Source of the DNA: Porphyra umbilicalis
Lineage: Eukaryota > Rhodophyta > Bangiophyceae > Bangiales > Bangiaceae
Direction of reading: 5' to 3'
Length of the DNA stretch: 64,000 nt
Assembly: GCA_002049455.2 (NCBI GenBank)
Contig: KV918929.1
Location: forward strand, 62,001-126,000
Shown: positions 10,021 through 21,100 of the stretch, one piece after another
How the letters are laid out: each line of letters starts with the position of its first letter
Numbering within the stretch: position 1 is the stretch's first letter
The notes under the pieces: generated by a model
Databases searched by the model: none
Seen by the model: the letters and a program-made list of their open reading frames with translations, nothing else
What the model was told of the DNA's origin: nothing
Translations under genes and position numbers: made by a program

Positions 10021-10698
10021 GTACTAGGCTAAATTTCATGTACTACAGGCCCGATTGCCTTACTGGCATCGATTCGGGGCGGCGGCCGTGGGGGGGGGGG
10101 CGAACGCACGTCATCTGGGGGGGGGGGGGATCCGGATCGTGTGCTACAAGTCCCACGTGCTGGCCCCCTTTGGTTGGTGGCGGGCGAGTGGGGGGCAAGC
10201 GAGTGCGGGGCTAGAGGTGGGCAAATGGCGTGCAAGTGACGGACAAGTTGCTGGTAACTGGCGGGCTGGCGGAATGCAGGAGGCGACCAAGTGGTGGGCG
10301 GGCGGGCCTGTGATAGGAGCCGGTGATGGGGGTGGTCCGGGGCTGTGGGGGGAGGCGGGGGGGGGAGGGTTAGGAATGGTTGGGGGGGGAGCAGCGTCGG
10401 AGTCGTGGAGGGCAGCCCCTGGAAGCCCCCGGAAGCGCAATATACACCACCACTTTCTCAGCAACGTACTTGATCCAGGCAACGTAGCGTGGGACACGCT
10501 TATCGCTCAGAAACAAACGCAATCTGGCTGTCACAGAGGTCTACGTTTCATGTCTGGGACGCAGTTCTTGTCTATACTGCGAGAGTGCAGTGGTGCGCGG
10601 CGGTCTAAAACGCAAATATCGTTTCTATACTATATTGGAAGTTTTGCAGTGTGAAGAGGGGTCGAATAGGGCCTAGTACATGCCATTTCAGCCTGTAC
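10021..10698. mobile_element. ~0.68-kb element with imperfect 30-bp terminal inverted repeats
   Basis: The left end reads GTACTAGGCTAAATTTCATG from 10021. The reverse complement of 10671-10698 reads GTACAGGCTGAAATGGCATG, and both continue with GTACTA and AGGC. The interior is G-rich with no domain-bearing frame. This fits a non-autonomous DNA transposon. I could not settle a target-site duplication, so the family is unknown. Confidence 0.5.
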
Positions 10699-11212
10699 TG
10701 GACGCGTTCGGAGGCAATTTGAAAATTGTGGGTACCAGCGCCAGTACAGCAAATCAGCATGCGCCCCACTTTGCAGACGATGGCGAAGGGCATCTCTATC
10801 GGTGCGCCATTTCGCCATAATTTGAGCCATTGCGCTATCGCCTTCGCCAAATCTGCACAGGATCGCGAGAAGGATAGCGAAAGATACCGTCTTCGCCAAT
10901 ACGTTGACCAATGGAAATCCAGGGTGGAAGCAGATCAGATGACCTGCCACTGCCAGCATGCCGGTACTTGTGCTGAGGTACGACTCCACGATCTGTACTT
11001 TGATTCTCGCGAGCAACATTCCAGTTGCTGTGAGAGGTGAATGGCACCGGCCCTCCACCGACGTGCTGCGGCCGTCTCCCCGACGACGCGCCAAAGTGGA
11101 CCCCCCCCCTCCTACCGACCTTTTCCCGGTACCCGCTTTGACGTCATACACAGCGGATTCCGTTCCCCACGACGACGCTCCAAAACACGTGGATAACCAC
11201 GCCGCTGACAAC

Positions 11213-12682
11213 ATGGAGCCTGCAGCCCCCGCGACGCCACGACGACCCCCGCGTGGACCGAGTTGTAACCGCAACGAGGACGAGGCGCTGGCGCGCTCTC
11301 ACGTCAAGGCATCGGAGAGGGTCGACGAAATGGACAAAGAGCTCTTCTGGGACCTCGTGATGACGACTTACCTGACGCAGCCCGAGGCCGTTACGTCGCG
11401 GACCAAAGTCGCTCTCCGGAACCGCTTTACGTGGCTCCGCCGTGTTTCGCAAAAGTACTTGACGGCGGAGCAGCTGTACAAGCCGTCCTCTGGGGAGACA
11501 GAGAGCGTCTTCCTCGCCAACATCATGACGCTCTACCGGAACCAAATCAAGATCCAGAACGAGAAGGGCGAGCTGCGGCCAGCGCCTGTCTTCCGAAGCA
11601 TTGCGGCCGCTCAGGTGCTGGCAAAGTGCCCAAAGTGGCGGGCATCGACGGGCTGCCGATCAGAGGCCAGCCTGGGCCACCGGCCGCGCCCTTGGCCGGC
11701 CACCGTGGCCGGGTCTACCGCGGCAGTTGACGGAGCTAGGGACTACGACGAGACTGTCAAACTGGAGGCGGGGTCGCGGTCCGATTCCGACGTGGGCGAC
11801 GTCTTCTCAGCTGCTTTACCCGCGGAAAAGTCGAGCAAGAGCCGCCCAATGGGCATCAAGCGCCAAAAATTGCTTGATTCGGTCAGTGAGAAGCCGCACC
11901 GGGCTTTGGACGGCGTGTCTTGGTCTGTTTCCGGTGTACGGGATGCGCTCGCCGCCGGGAACGAGAAGGAGACCTCCGTGGCGGCAATGGCTGTGGAGGC
12001 TAAGGTGCTCGAGAGGCTGGAGGACGGACCCGAGAAGCAGCAGTATGTGCGGGAGCTGCTGGAGCGCACCAAGGCTCTCCGCGTGCCGGTGTCGCCGGTC
12101 GGCGGCGCGGACACCCGACAGCGGCACGCACCTGACTCTGGCAGCGTGAAAATTGGGCAGCGGCTGACGTCGGTACACAGCGACGAAGTGGTCACGGACG
12201 GAGATGGCCGGGCAGAGCTGCGCTTCCGCATGGGGGCGCGTGGGGATCCCGCCCGTCTTGCTCATGGGGCCGACAGCCGTTCATCGCGCGCAACCCCCGC
12301 AGCTGAGCTCGGGCAGCTTCCAATTTCTGTTGGACGTGGACCTCCGGCCGGAGACCCTGAGAGGCTCGGTTCCCGTGATTTGGCGCGCGACTTGCCGGCA
12401 CGGGGCCAAGGCGACATGGCCTCGCAGCCGCGACGGCACGTCCCTGTGACGGGTGACGTACCTCAACTGGCCACGGGCGGGATTGCAGCTACGCGTTTTC
12501 GCGCGCAAGGCCTCGTCTCGATGCCACCGGTCGCACCTACCATGACAGCTGACTGGGATCTTCGGTCAAATGACTGTGCTGGCAACGGCGCCCAGCCGAT
12601 GTCGCCGGGGGACGCAACGCCTGGATCCAGAACGAGCTGTGTCCCGCCCGGGGGTATGTCCCAGGTACAGGGGGGGATTTGA
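11213..12682 (+). CDS. Myb/SANT-like accessory protein of Harbinger-type element 1
   Basis: The open frame extends upstream to 10958, but I prefer the ATG at 11213 (MEPAAPATPRRPPRG), giving 489 residues. After a basic, Pro-rich start comes a helical segment, DKELFWDLVMTTYL near residue 40. NRFTWLRRVSQKYL follows, and then a segment ending in WR-like CPKW near residue 142, typical of the Myb/NAM-associated proteins that accompany PIF/Harbinger transposases. The SKSRPMGIKRQKLL basic motif and a charged helix (KVLERLEDGPEKQQYVRELLERTKAL) follow, also usual in this group. It probably binds element ends and carries the transposase to DNA. The C-terminal third is low complexity and may have drifted. 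No TIR was found, so mobility is unproven. Confidence 0.65.
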   Translation: MEPAAPATPRRPPRGPSCNRNEDEALARSHVKASERVDEMDKELFWDLVMTTYLTQPEAVTSRTKVALRNRFTWLRRVSQKYLTAEQLYKPSSGETESVFLANIMTLYRNQIKIQNEKGELRPAPVFRSIAAAQVLAKCPKWRASTGCRSEASLGHRPRPWPATVAGSTAAVDGARDYDETVKLEAGSRSDSDVGDVFSAALPAEKSSKSRPMGIKRQKLLDSVSEKPHRALDGVSWSVSGVRDALAAGNEKETSVAAMAVEAKVLERLEDGPEKQQYVRELLERTKALRVPVSPVGGADTRQRHAPDSGSVKIGQRLTSVHSDEVVTDGDGRAELRFRMGARGDPARLAHGADSRSSRATPAAELGQLPISVGRGPPAGDPERLGSRDLARDLPARGQGDMASQPRRHVPVTGDVPQLATGGIAATRFRAQGLVSMPPVAPTMTADWDLRSNDCAGNGAQPMSPGDATPGSRTSCVPPGGMSQVQGGI

Positions 12683-13236
12683 GGAGTGTCCGTGTCGACA
12701 CTTGTTCCTCATCACACAAGGGCGCCGCTGCGGGTTCCGCTCACGGGCACGCGCACGTTGGCGGGTGCGGGCAGCGGCCTCTTGCTGGGGTCCGAGTCAC
12801 TGGGATGGCTTGCCGTTGAAACGGGGGGTCTAGGCGTGGGTGAGAGTGGGGGTCTAGGATGGGTGCCGACCCCGGCTGCAGTGGTGCCTCGCAGCACGTC
12901 TGACATGGCCCCGCCACGCGCACCTGGCTCCTGTGTTGATTCTCCTGGGGGGTGAATCCTCTGTTACCACTACTCTCTCTGCCTTTACTGCATTGTCATG
13001 CTATGCCGTGACGTGGGGGGGGGGGCGGGTAACCTCCGAGGACAGACTGTTATTGATGGCATATGATGGTTGTGGCAGAACGGAGCGATTCCACATCATC
13101 CTGTCAGCTATCGCTTCAACATGTCGTTGTCGGTCGGCGTCGGCATTGGCTCCTCATCGGGTGACTGGTTGGGCTCCACCTGTCGCCCTGGAGTAAATCG
13201 GGATGGTACCTTCTTTTGTTCGACAAAGTAGATGCA

Positions 13237-14601
13237 TTACGACTCACCACGACGACTGTACAAGTGGTCGGTCACAGCGTCTTTCAGCGACATGTGAGCC
13301 GCCTCGCTGGTAACAGCGTTCACGCGACCAAGCAGGGCCTGCAGGTCACGCACGTCCGCCTGTCCCTCTACAGCTGGGGCACCAGCTGCAACGGCCGCCG
13401 CCGGAGGGGGGGCGCAGAACTCCTCCACCAGGTTCACGCTCATCTCTACGTCCTCCCCCCCTGCTTCCGTATCCAACTCTCCACTCCTCCTCATCGCCAC
13501 GATCAAAATGTACAGGATGATACACACTTGGGCAATAAAATGGACCTTCTCGTCTGACCACTCAAACCGCTCCCGGCGCATAATTTGGAAGCGACCTTGG
13601 AGACACCGAAAAAGGCGTTCCACGTCCTTTCGGACGCTCTCCTGGCAGTAAGAGGCTTGTGCCTCTTTACGCGTCGTGGGAGCATGGTCAGGGCGAAAGA
13701 ACATGGCCCACCGCGGGTAGGCACCGTCCCCCAAGAAGTAGACCATCAGTGCCGCTGCACCCCGTTGAGCTCACAGCCACCAGGCAAGTGCATGCATCGG
13801 CTGCCAAAGAGGATGTCATTGAAAAGAGGGCTGAAGTCCAACATCGTCCTGTCGTTGTTGGTCCCTGGGCGCCCAGCAAACCAATTCCAACAGTACAAGT
13901 CGCTGTCGCACACTGCCTCGAAGGACAGAACCGCCATCTTCGAGTCCTTTGGGTTGTGGAACTGTGCTATCCACTCGCGTGGAAAGTTCTGCCGTATGAG
14001 CTTCATGCAGTCCACGCAACCCACGCAGCCCGGAAAACCGTGTGCCGCGTAACGCTCCTCGATGGAATGAAGCTCAGTTGGAGTAGGCTCCCGGTTGAGG
14101 TACCGAGGCCCAAAGCGGGTGCGCACAGCCAGCAATAATGCCTCAAAGGCCTGTCGCTGAGACTCGGCGGACATCCGCGACTGGTCGTCAAAGTCACGAG
14201 AGGACGACCCATTCCCGAGGCGGCGCAAGCTGAAGAGCAGTTTGATGTACAAAGGATGACTAGGTCGACCCGTGCAGTCGGTCTGCTGCCTTAGCTTGGG
14301 CTGCGCGAGACGAAGCTCCGTCTCCAGAACGCGGTGCAATCGCAGAGGCACCCGGAACCGGGCTCGAAACTCGCACGCGGGGTACGTTGGCGAAGGCGAC
14401 AAGTAGTCATCAAACCATCGGCACGCACCTCGGTTCAGATTCCTTCTCGAGCCGACCCGCCGGCCACCCCAGCGTGAAAGCAGGACGGTCTTTGCTAAAG
14501 ACGAGGCGGCGGCCTCGGCGGCACCAACGCCGACCTCCACGGCCGCCTCCTCGTCCTCCCCGTCGCTCAGAAGGTCATCAAAGGTTTCGTACAAGTCCAT
14601 G
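13237..14601 (-). pseudogene. Harbinger-like DDE transposase 1
   Basis: This reads on the minus strand from MDLYETFDDLLSDGEDEE (ATG at 14599-14601), with an acidic N-terminus as in relatives. The helix-rich DNA-binding part (FRVPLRLHRVLETELRLAQ) is followed by catalytic Asp 1 in CVGCVDCMKL, then EAVCDSDLYCWNWFAGRPGTNND. Near 13746 the frame ends at TGA. An overlapping ATG (TGATG) opens the next frame, which carries Asp 2 in YFLGDGAYP and the Glu in VRKDVERLF, ending at 13237. All three acidic residues are present. The frame change makes it a pseudogene unless it is a consensus error. Confidence 0.75.
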
Positions 14602-16582
14602 TCACGAGTGCTGTGGGTGGTGACGCAAAAACTGAAATACTGAGATACGTGCAAAAAGGCTGGAGGAAAACAGCCGTCCGATCCACGACAAAGCACAGGG
14701 ACACACCGCCGACCCACACCCGCACGAAAAGGCACGCGGCGCCAACCACACAGCTGGACGCCCACCGGCGTCGGCGGCATGCTGCCCTGGCTGTCGGCGC
14801 CGGCTGCCACCGCCCCCGCACGCGCGCCGTCTGAGCGCAGTGCCGGCTCCGTCACCTGACCCCCCCCCCCCCCCCCCCCCGGCTCGGGGCCCTTCTGATG
14901 GTGGGCCGGCGCGGTTGGCGCGTGTGGGCTGTCGGGTCGGCAACGGGTAGGTGAATGTAGGCCCGGTGGCGGATACGGTTGCGATCGCAGCGCCGCCGCC
15001 GGCAGCGGCGGGTGCAGCCGTGGCGCTGAAGCCGCTTGCCACGGCGGGTGCGGCGCACGCGACCACGTCGGCGTTTGACGCACGCCCGTCGCCGGCGGCG
15101 TCAGCCGCCGCGCTGAAGTGCAGTGCGGCGCTCGTCGCTGCCGGCGCGACGCTCGTCACCGCCGACGCAAAGCAACTGTAGTTGCGGAGCAGCTGTTCCC
15201 CCAACCTCCCCCGCACCCCCCCCCCGCCCCCCCCCCACATAGCGCTCCCCGGCGCCGCCGTTGCTTTTCTGGAGCAAATAGCCCGCTTCGGCCACCGGTG
15301 CAGTGGCACACACACGCTTCCCCACGACGGCGACCGCGGGAGGCACGACAGCGACGGCGGGGGAAGGGTTGGGGGGTAGGTGTGCGATGGCGCTTGAGCG
15401 ACTCAGAGAGGCTTTGGAGGGCATTTCTGGATTGAATTTGGGAGTGCCCATGCACAGGCACTCATTGGCTACTGACAATACGTGCGACTCGATGGACTGC
15501 CGGATCTCGTGAGATCGAATCTCAAAAGTCGCGCAGGAGATCGCACTTCTGGACGAGCGAACTTTTAAGTAGCCTCCCAATGTCAGGGGATCGCTGCAAC
15601 AAAACACTTACGCTTCTTCTCGACATACTCTTTACGGACGTCTACCTTCGGCCAGTGGGATTGGAGCGCTGCGCAGAATAGTGCACTCGAATGCACGAGG
15701 TATGGTACTTCCCCCAAAAATGGACCCACCGCCGATCAGGAAGCATCGTTCCCACATCGTGCTGTAAGAGAACCTCCTGCATGTGGAGCCAATGACTGTG
15801 CCGCATTTGTGCCCCGGTAAAACTTGTCGCACTCGGCTGATCCCCACGCGAGATGCAGGAAGCCGATAAACATCGCTAGAGGCCTTCTGCTCATGCAAGG
15901 AAGAAAGCCTTTTGTTTGGGGGGATTTCTTTCTTCATCGGCACGATCCGCCGTCTCGCGTCATTTGAGTATGCGTTCTGCGTCCGCCTCTGGCAAATGCG
16001 ATCGTCATCTAGAATTCCTATGGTCTGTTCAGGAGGCAGCATCATCTTTTTTCGTGTACCGCCGCCATTTTCGCTGTGTGCAATTGGGCCGGCCACTCGT
16101 GGCCACAGAATCTGCGATCGGCCACTGCAGATCAATCCTGGGTCCGCCCCCGCCCCCGTTCTCGCCGCCGACGTCCCCGCCATGGCCGCCCCCGCCCCCG
16201 TCCTCGCCGCCCACGTCCCCATCCTCGCCGCCCCCACCCCCACCGTGGCCGACCCCGGCCCTGCCGCGGCCGCCGCTACCCTCGCCGCTCCGGCCGTCGC
16301 CGCCGCCGCGCCCGCCCTGGCCGCGCCCGCCCCCGCCCTGGCCTCTCCCGCCCGCGCCATGGCCGCCCTTGCCCACGCCCCCGCCCTCGCCGCCGCCACC
16401 CCCGCCGCCACCGCGGCCGCACCCGCTTTCGCCGCCCCAGCCCACGCGGCTGCCGCCACCCCCCCCGCCCAAGCCGTTGCCGCCCTCTTCCCCTCCATTC
16501 CCGCCTCCACCCTCGCTTCCCCCGCCCTCACCCACGCCGTTGCCGCCGCCTCCAGCGGCACCGCCGCCGCCTCCACGTTCTT

Positions 16583-16614
<32 letters not shown>

Positions 16615-18514
16615 CCACTGCCACCACCGACGTGGAATGCGCGCTGGTGCAGCGGCTCACCATAGTCGTCCCCGACGCGGCCGCCTTCCTCGCGTGCCAC
16701 CTAGGTTCCGAGGCGGTGGCGGCCGTGTCGGTGCGGGCGCCCTGGTATGTGCCCCAGGGGGACCTCGGGCGGGCGTCAGGGGCGTCAGCGGTGTCGGTGG
16801 CGACGGAGACGCGGACGGCAGCGGCGGGGGGAACGCCGACGCAGAGGGGGCAGGAGGGGACGCCAACGCTGCCGGACCTGGGGAGGGCGCGCCCGCCGCC
16901 GCCGTGCGGGCGGGGGAGGCCGCCATCGGCGGCTCGGGAAACGGGGACGGCATCCCGGCGACGGGGGGCGGCCACCGCCTGGCCGCCGGCTCCATGGTGG
17001 GGGGCGCCGTCGCGGCGACGGCGGGGTGGCTGGCACCCGCAGCGGCGGCGCGGCGTTCGGCCGCCTCTGCCGCCGCCCGCCCGTCCCAGTCGGCCAGCAG
17101 CGCCTCGGGCGGCGCGCGCGCGGCGGCAGGGGCGGGGTCTGGGCCTTCTGCCGACGGTGATGCCCCCGCCCCGCTGACGACGCCCCCCCCCACCCCCCCT
17201 CCCCACCTCCCCACCGACCCTCTTTGCGCCGCCGTATTGGCCACCACCGTCGGCGCCATCCTCCTCGGGGTGTCCCCCCCCCCCCCCCCCCCCAAGTCGC
17301 GGTGGCGGCCGCCGCTTCCCCCCCCCCGATCGCCGCCGCCCTTGCGGCCGACGGGGTTTGGGGCCACACCCCCGGCGGCCGGTGCAGACCCCTCGCCGCC
17401 GCACCGCGCCCATGTCCGCCGCCGCCCGCATCGGCAGCGGCGGGCACGGGCGGCGGGGGGGGCCCGTCGGCGCGCTGCTGCTGCCGCCGCCGCCCGTCGC
17501 CTGTCCCCCTTCTTCTGTTTTTTTCGGACCACAAGTCACCTTACGTTCCGTCCATTTTCTGTATCCTTTTCTGGTATTGCTGTTTCCAGGCGTTAACAGT
17601 GCTCTCTGCTCGCATCTATCGATACCACCTCCTCAGCCCTCGCCACGGCCATCATCGCCGCCCAGTCCAATCGGCTCTCTGATTCGTGTGCGTGTCATCC
17701 CAGTGCGCCTCTGCGCCAAGAAAGAACGAATATGTGTTGTGGTTCTTCTCGCGCCCACCCCCTCTCGCGCTCTCCTACCGTGCGGGTCTTTGCTCCCTCT
17801 GCCTTATCGTGCTCACGCGCATGAAAGCCGCCGCCACGATGACCGACATTCTGCGAAGGGGGGAGTGGTCACTTTATCTACACTAGCCCACGGCGTCTCG
17901 GAGCGAACGCCTGCGGCGAACAGGAAAACATGATGTGGCACAAAACTGACAACATAAGAGAGAGAAGAAGTGGAGAGAGCAGAAAAATGAGGGTGAGGAT
18001 CAGAGGAAAAAAAGAAAGAGGACAGCGACGGCGGGAGGGAACACGAAACAGATGCGGCGTCGGCGACGGCGGGGGACGAGGCGGGGGTGGCGTCGGCGGG
18101 GACGGCGGCAGCCACCTTCGGGGCGGGTGTGCGATCTAGGGGCAGCGGGGCGCGATGGTGGGGGCAGCGACGATGGGGGCGGCGACGGCGGGGGCGGGGG
18201 CGCCGGCGACGACGGGGGCGGCGGCGGCGGCGACAACGGGGGCGGGGCGGCGGCGACAACGGGGGCGGGGGCGGCGGTGAGAACGGGGGCGGGGAGGCGG
18301 TGACAACGGGGGCGGGGGCGGCATCGACAACGGGGGTGTGGGCGGGGCCACCGAGAGAGGAAGCCACCAGGGCGGGGGCGACGGCGACGGCAGCGGGATC
18401 GGGGGCGGCCACCACGGTGGCGCTGGCCGCGAAGATTAGGGCGGCGGCGGCGGCGGCGGCGGGGGCGGCGGCGGAGGGAACGGGGGCAGCGAGCGTGCGG
18501 GCGACGACAGTTAC
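14602..18514. other. GC-rich low-complexity region, no supported gene
   Basis: There is a poly-C block at 14860-14880. From about 16140 to 17520 there are imperfect CCG/CCCCG-type repeats, and a similar G-rich stretch lies at 18050-18500. Frames longer than 600 codons exist on both strands, but their products are Pro, Ala, Arg or Gly runs without domains. The segment at about 14690-14760 resembles part of the 266-bp repeat at 18.96-19.66 kb. Confidence 0.65.
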
Positions 18515-18950
18515 ATGAAGGGTGGCGACTGTGAGGGTCGCGACTGTGGGGGAGGCGACGGTGGGGGTGGCGACGGTGGGGGTGGCGACGGTGGGGGTGG
18601 CGACGGTGGGGGTGGCGACAGGGGGGGTGGCGACGGTGGGGGTGGCGACGGTGGGGGTGGCGACGGTGGGGGTGAAGACGGTGGGGGTGAAGACGGTGGG
18701 GGTGAAGACGGTGGGGGTGGCGACGGTGGGGTTGAAGACGGTGGGGGTGGCGACGGTGGGGATGGCGACGGTGGGGGTGACGACGGTGGGGGTGGCGACG
18801 GTGGGGGTGGCGACGGTGGGGGTGACGACGGTGGGGGTGGCGACGGTGGGGGTGGCGACGGTGGGGGTGGCGACGGTGGGGGTGGCGACGGTGGGGGTGA
18901 AGACGGTGGGGGTGAAGACGGTGGGGGTGGCGACGGTGGGGCGCGGCGCC
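18515..18950. repeat. 15-bp minisatellite, about 27 copies
   Basis: The unit is GGCGACGGTGGGGGT on the plus strand, kept strictly in 15-bp register, with variants GAAGAC and GACGAC at the first six bases. Being a multiple of three, it is open in several frames: it would encode Gly/Asp repeats on plus and VATPT pentapeptides on minus. Nothing shows that it is translated. Confidence 0.92.
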
Positions 18951-19660
18951 TCCGCCGCCGCGCCGACCATGCCCACCCCGGAGGAGAAGAAACCGCGACG
19001 AATGCCGCTGCGCCGAGCAGCGCGAGCGCCACGACTGTCACGTTGGCGTTGGTCAAAACGCACAAGCATGCACCGCCGAGAACGAGCCCCGACGCGCGGG
19101 CGGGCACAGGAAAGCACGCGCACCGACTGCCGCCCGCCACCGACACGAACAGACACGCGGCGCCGACCACCAGGGTCGACACGTGGCAGCGCCGCACGGA
19201 AGCCGCGCCTTGCTCCCACACCGCCGTGCCGACCACGCCGACCTCGGCGGAAAAACACCGCGACGACCGCCGCGGCGTCGAGGAGCGCGAGCGCCGCGAC
19301 TGTCACCTTGGCGTTGGTTGACAGTCGCAAGCACGCACCGCCAAACGCGAGAACCGACGCGCGGTCGAGCACAGGAAAGCACGCGCACCGACCGTCGCCC
19401 GCCACCGATACGAACGGGCACGCGGCGCAGGCCACCAGAGTCGACAAATGGCAGCGCCGAACGGAGGCCGCGCCTTGCTCCCGCATCGCCGCGCCGACCG
19501 CACCGACCATGGAGGAAAAAAGCCGCGGCGACCGCCGCGGCGCCGAGCAGCACGAGCGCCACGGCCGACACGTTGGCGATGGTCAACGCGCACGCGGCGC
19601 CACCGCCGAGCACAAGCGTCGCCGCGCGGGCGAGCACATACAGGTACGTGTCAAAGTTGG
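18951..19660. repeat. ~266-bp tandem repeat, nearly three copies
   Basis: The landmark GCCGCGCCTTGCTCCC lies at 19202 and 19468, 266 bp apart. A third, earlier partial unit starts just after the minisatellite. A related segment (GGCACGCGGCGCC and neighbours) is found at 14.69-14.76 kb, upstream of Harbinger-like transposase 1. Confidence 0.7.
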
Positions 19661-21100
19661 ACCGTCCCAGAGAGGTAAAGCATAGCGGCAGGGAAATGCG
19701 GGACGAGGGCCGCTGGCGCTCGTTGTGATACGGTGGCGACGGTGTGTGGCGTGGTGCAGGTGCGACCGAGTGCTATGTGGCGCTGGAGGGTGAATCGGGG
19801 TGCTGCATCTGGAACCACCAGTGGGGTGATTGTGGGAATGCTGGAATGGTTTGGATGGCGAAATGGCTTAGGAGTTGGCCGATAGAGATGCGCTGTGCTA
19901 TCGCCAAAACATAAGGCGAAATGACGAAAACGCAATGGCGTACGGCTAGACTTGCTGTCAGTCATCTGAGGGCGTGTCAGCGATGAAAGGGTCGCAATGA
20001 CGCTGGAAGTTAATGGAGGTACGTAGCTGAGAAGGACCGTCCCGCCGCAAGGGTCACAGGGCCCGGACGGCGCCTGTTCCCCTGCCCCCCCCCACAGCCC
20101 CGAGTTGCGCGCGGCGACCGCGCGGAGCAACTTCCAGTGTTTGACGCGCCCGCGATTACCCCTAAGTGATCGTGCCTGCGCGCCGGCCTGTGTGGCGGCG
20201 GCTTGTCGGCTCGTCGGCGCTTTCTGAAGCCATCTAGCGGCACGGTTAGAGGCACCCGCCGCGCGGCGGTCCCTCCCACGCACCCGCCCGTGTGCCGTGT
20301 CGGCCGCCCCCCCCACGGTGCGCAGGTACGCTGCGCGGCGGAGTGACGGCCCCTCCCGCGGGCGTCGCGCGACGCCGGCGGGCCGTCGCCGCTGCGGTGG
20401 CGGCGGCTGTACTTCTATCCCCGCCCCACGTTCCCCCCGCCACGGCAACGTCACTGTATGTGCCCCCGTGCACGCTCGCGGCTATGGAGCCGTCCGGCGC
20501 ACCTGGTGTCGATGCGTCGGCGAGCGCGCCACCGCCCTGAAAGCCAGGGGAATGCACGCACGTGCCTGGAATGGTGGCCATTTCTCGCAGTAGTTAGAGC
20601 CCAGTGTCACAGTTCACCAAAGGAGTATTGCAGTCTTCTCAACTTTGCCGGTCCGGGCCCGACGAAAACAGGTACAGTAATTTTCCATTGATTCATTCGT
20701 CAAGGCAATCCCCTGGCCTTTAGAGCAAACTTAGCAGTGCGGATCCTGCACCAGACTATAAGGCAGTATCACACTATGGCGCGCAAGGGTGCCCAGCGGT
20801 TAGACATATAGTGCATGATCCGCACAAAGTGTTGGGATGGGATGATCTCAACTCTTAGTGCGGATCGTCGGGAATGTGTACCACCCTATTGCTGATGTCC
20901 CAAGTTTTGTCCTCAGCGGACCAGACCAAGAACAGGAGTACCAAATACTATTTTCGAAGTATTCATATGTTTTTATACTGTAATGGTACTTCAAGTGGAA
21001 AGCACCATATTCATAAAATTGATAAAGGTTTGTCGAAGAAGCTTCACATTTTCACGGCGAAGCCGTCGTCACTGTCTATTAGGGACCTGGGGCGAAGGCA
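19661..21100. other. no gene seen; one small foldback
   Basis: Mixed unique sequence. The 13-bp core ATGGCGAAATGGC (19855-19867) is the reverse complement of the core of the repeat at 1903 and 10798. A GC-rich stretch with no supported frame runs 20040-20540. Confidence 0.5.
20737..20826. repeat. ~90-bp foldback (inverted repeat)
   Basis: TGCGGATCCTGCAC near the left end is repeated inverted as GTGCATGATCCGCA at the right end, one mismatch apart, and the flanking ACTATA/TATAGT extends the match. It may be a very small MITE. Confidence 0.5.

Larger units (their letters stand above)
11213..14601. mobile_element. Harbinger-like element 1 (two convergent ORFs)
   Basis: It has the PIF/Harbinger arrangement: a Myb/SANT-like DNA-binding accessory protein on the plus strand (11213-12682) convergent with a DDE transposase on the minus strand (13237-14601). 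The same arrangement recurs at 33.9-39.4 kb. The outer ends were not located, so the limits given are those of the coding parts. Confidence 0.7.

Noticed and set aside
15632-17539. Frames up to 635 codons on the minus strand and 506 on plus
   Set aside because: Both strands and several frames are open at once, and products are Pro/Ala/Arg/Gly runs. This is what stop-poor CCG-type DNA gives by chance.
17813-19510. 565-codon minus-strand frame with VATPT pentapeptides
   Set aside because: The frame spans a minisatellite and a 266-bp tandem repeat; openness follows from the 15-bp unit and GC content. No domain or start context.
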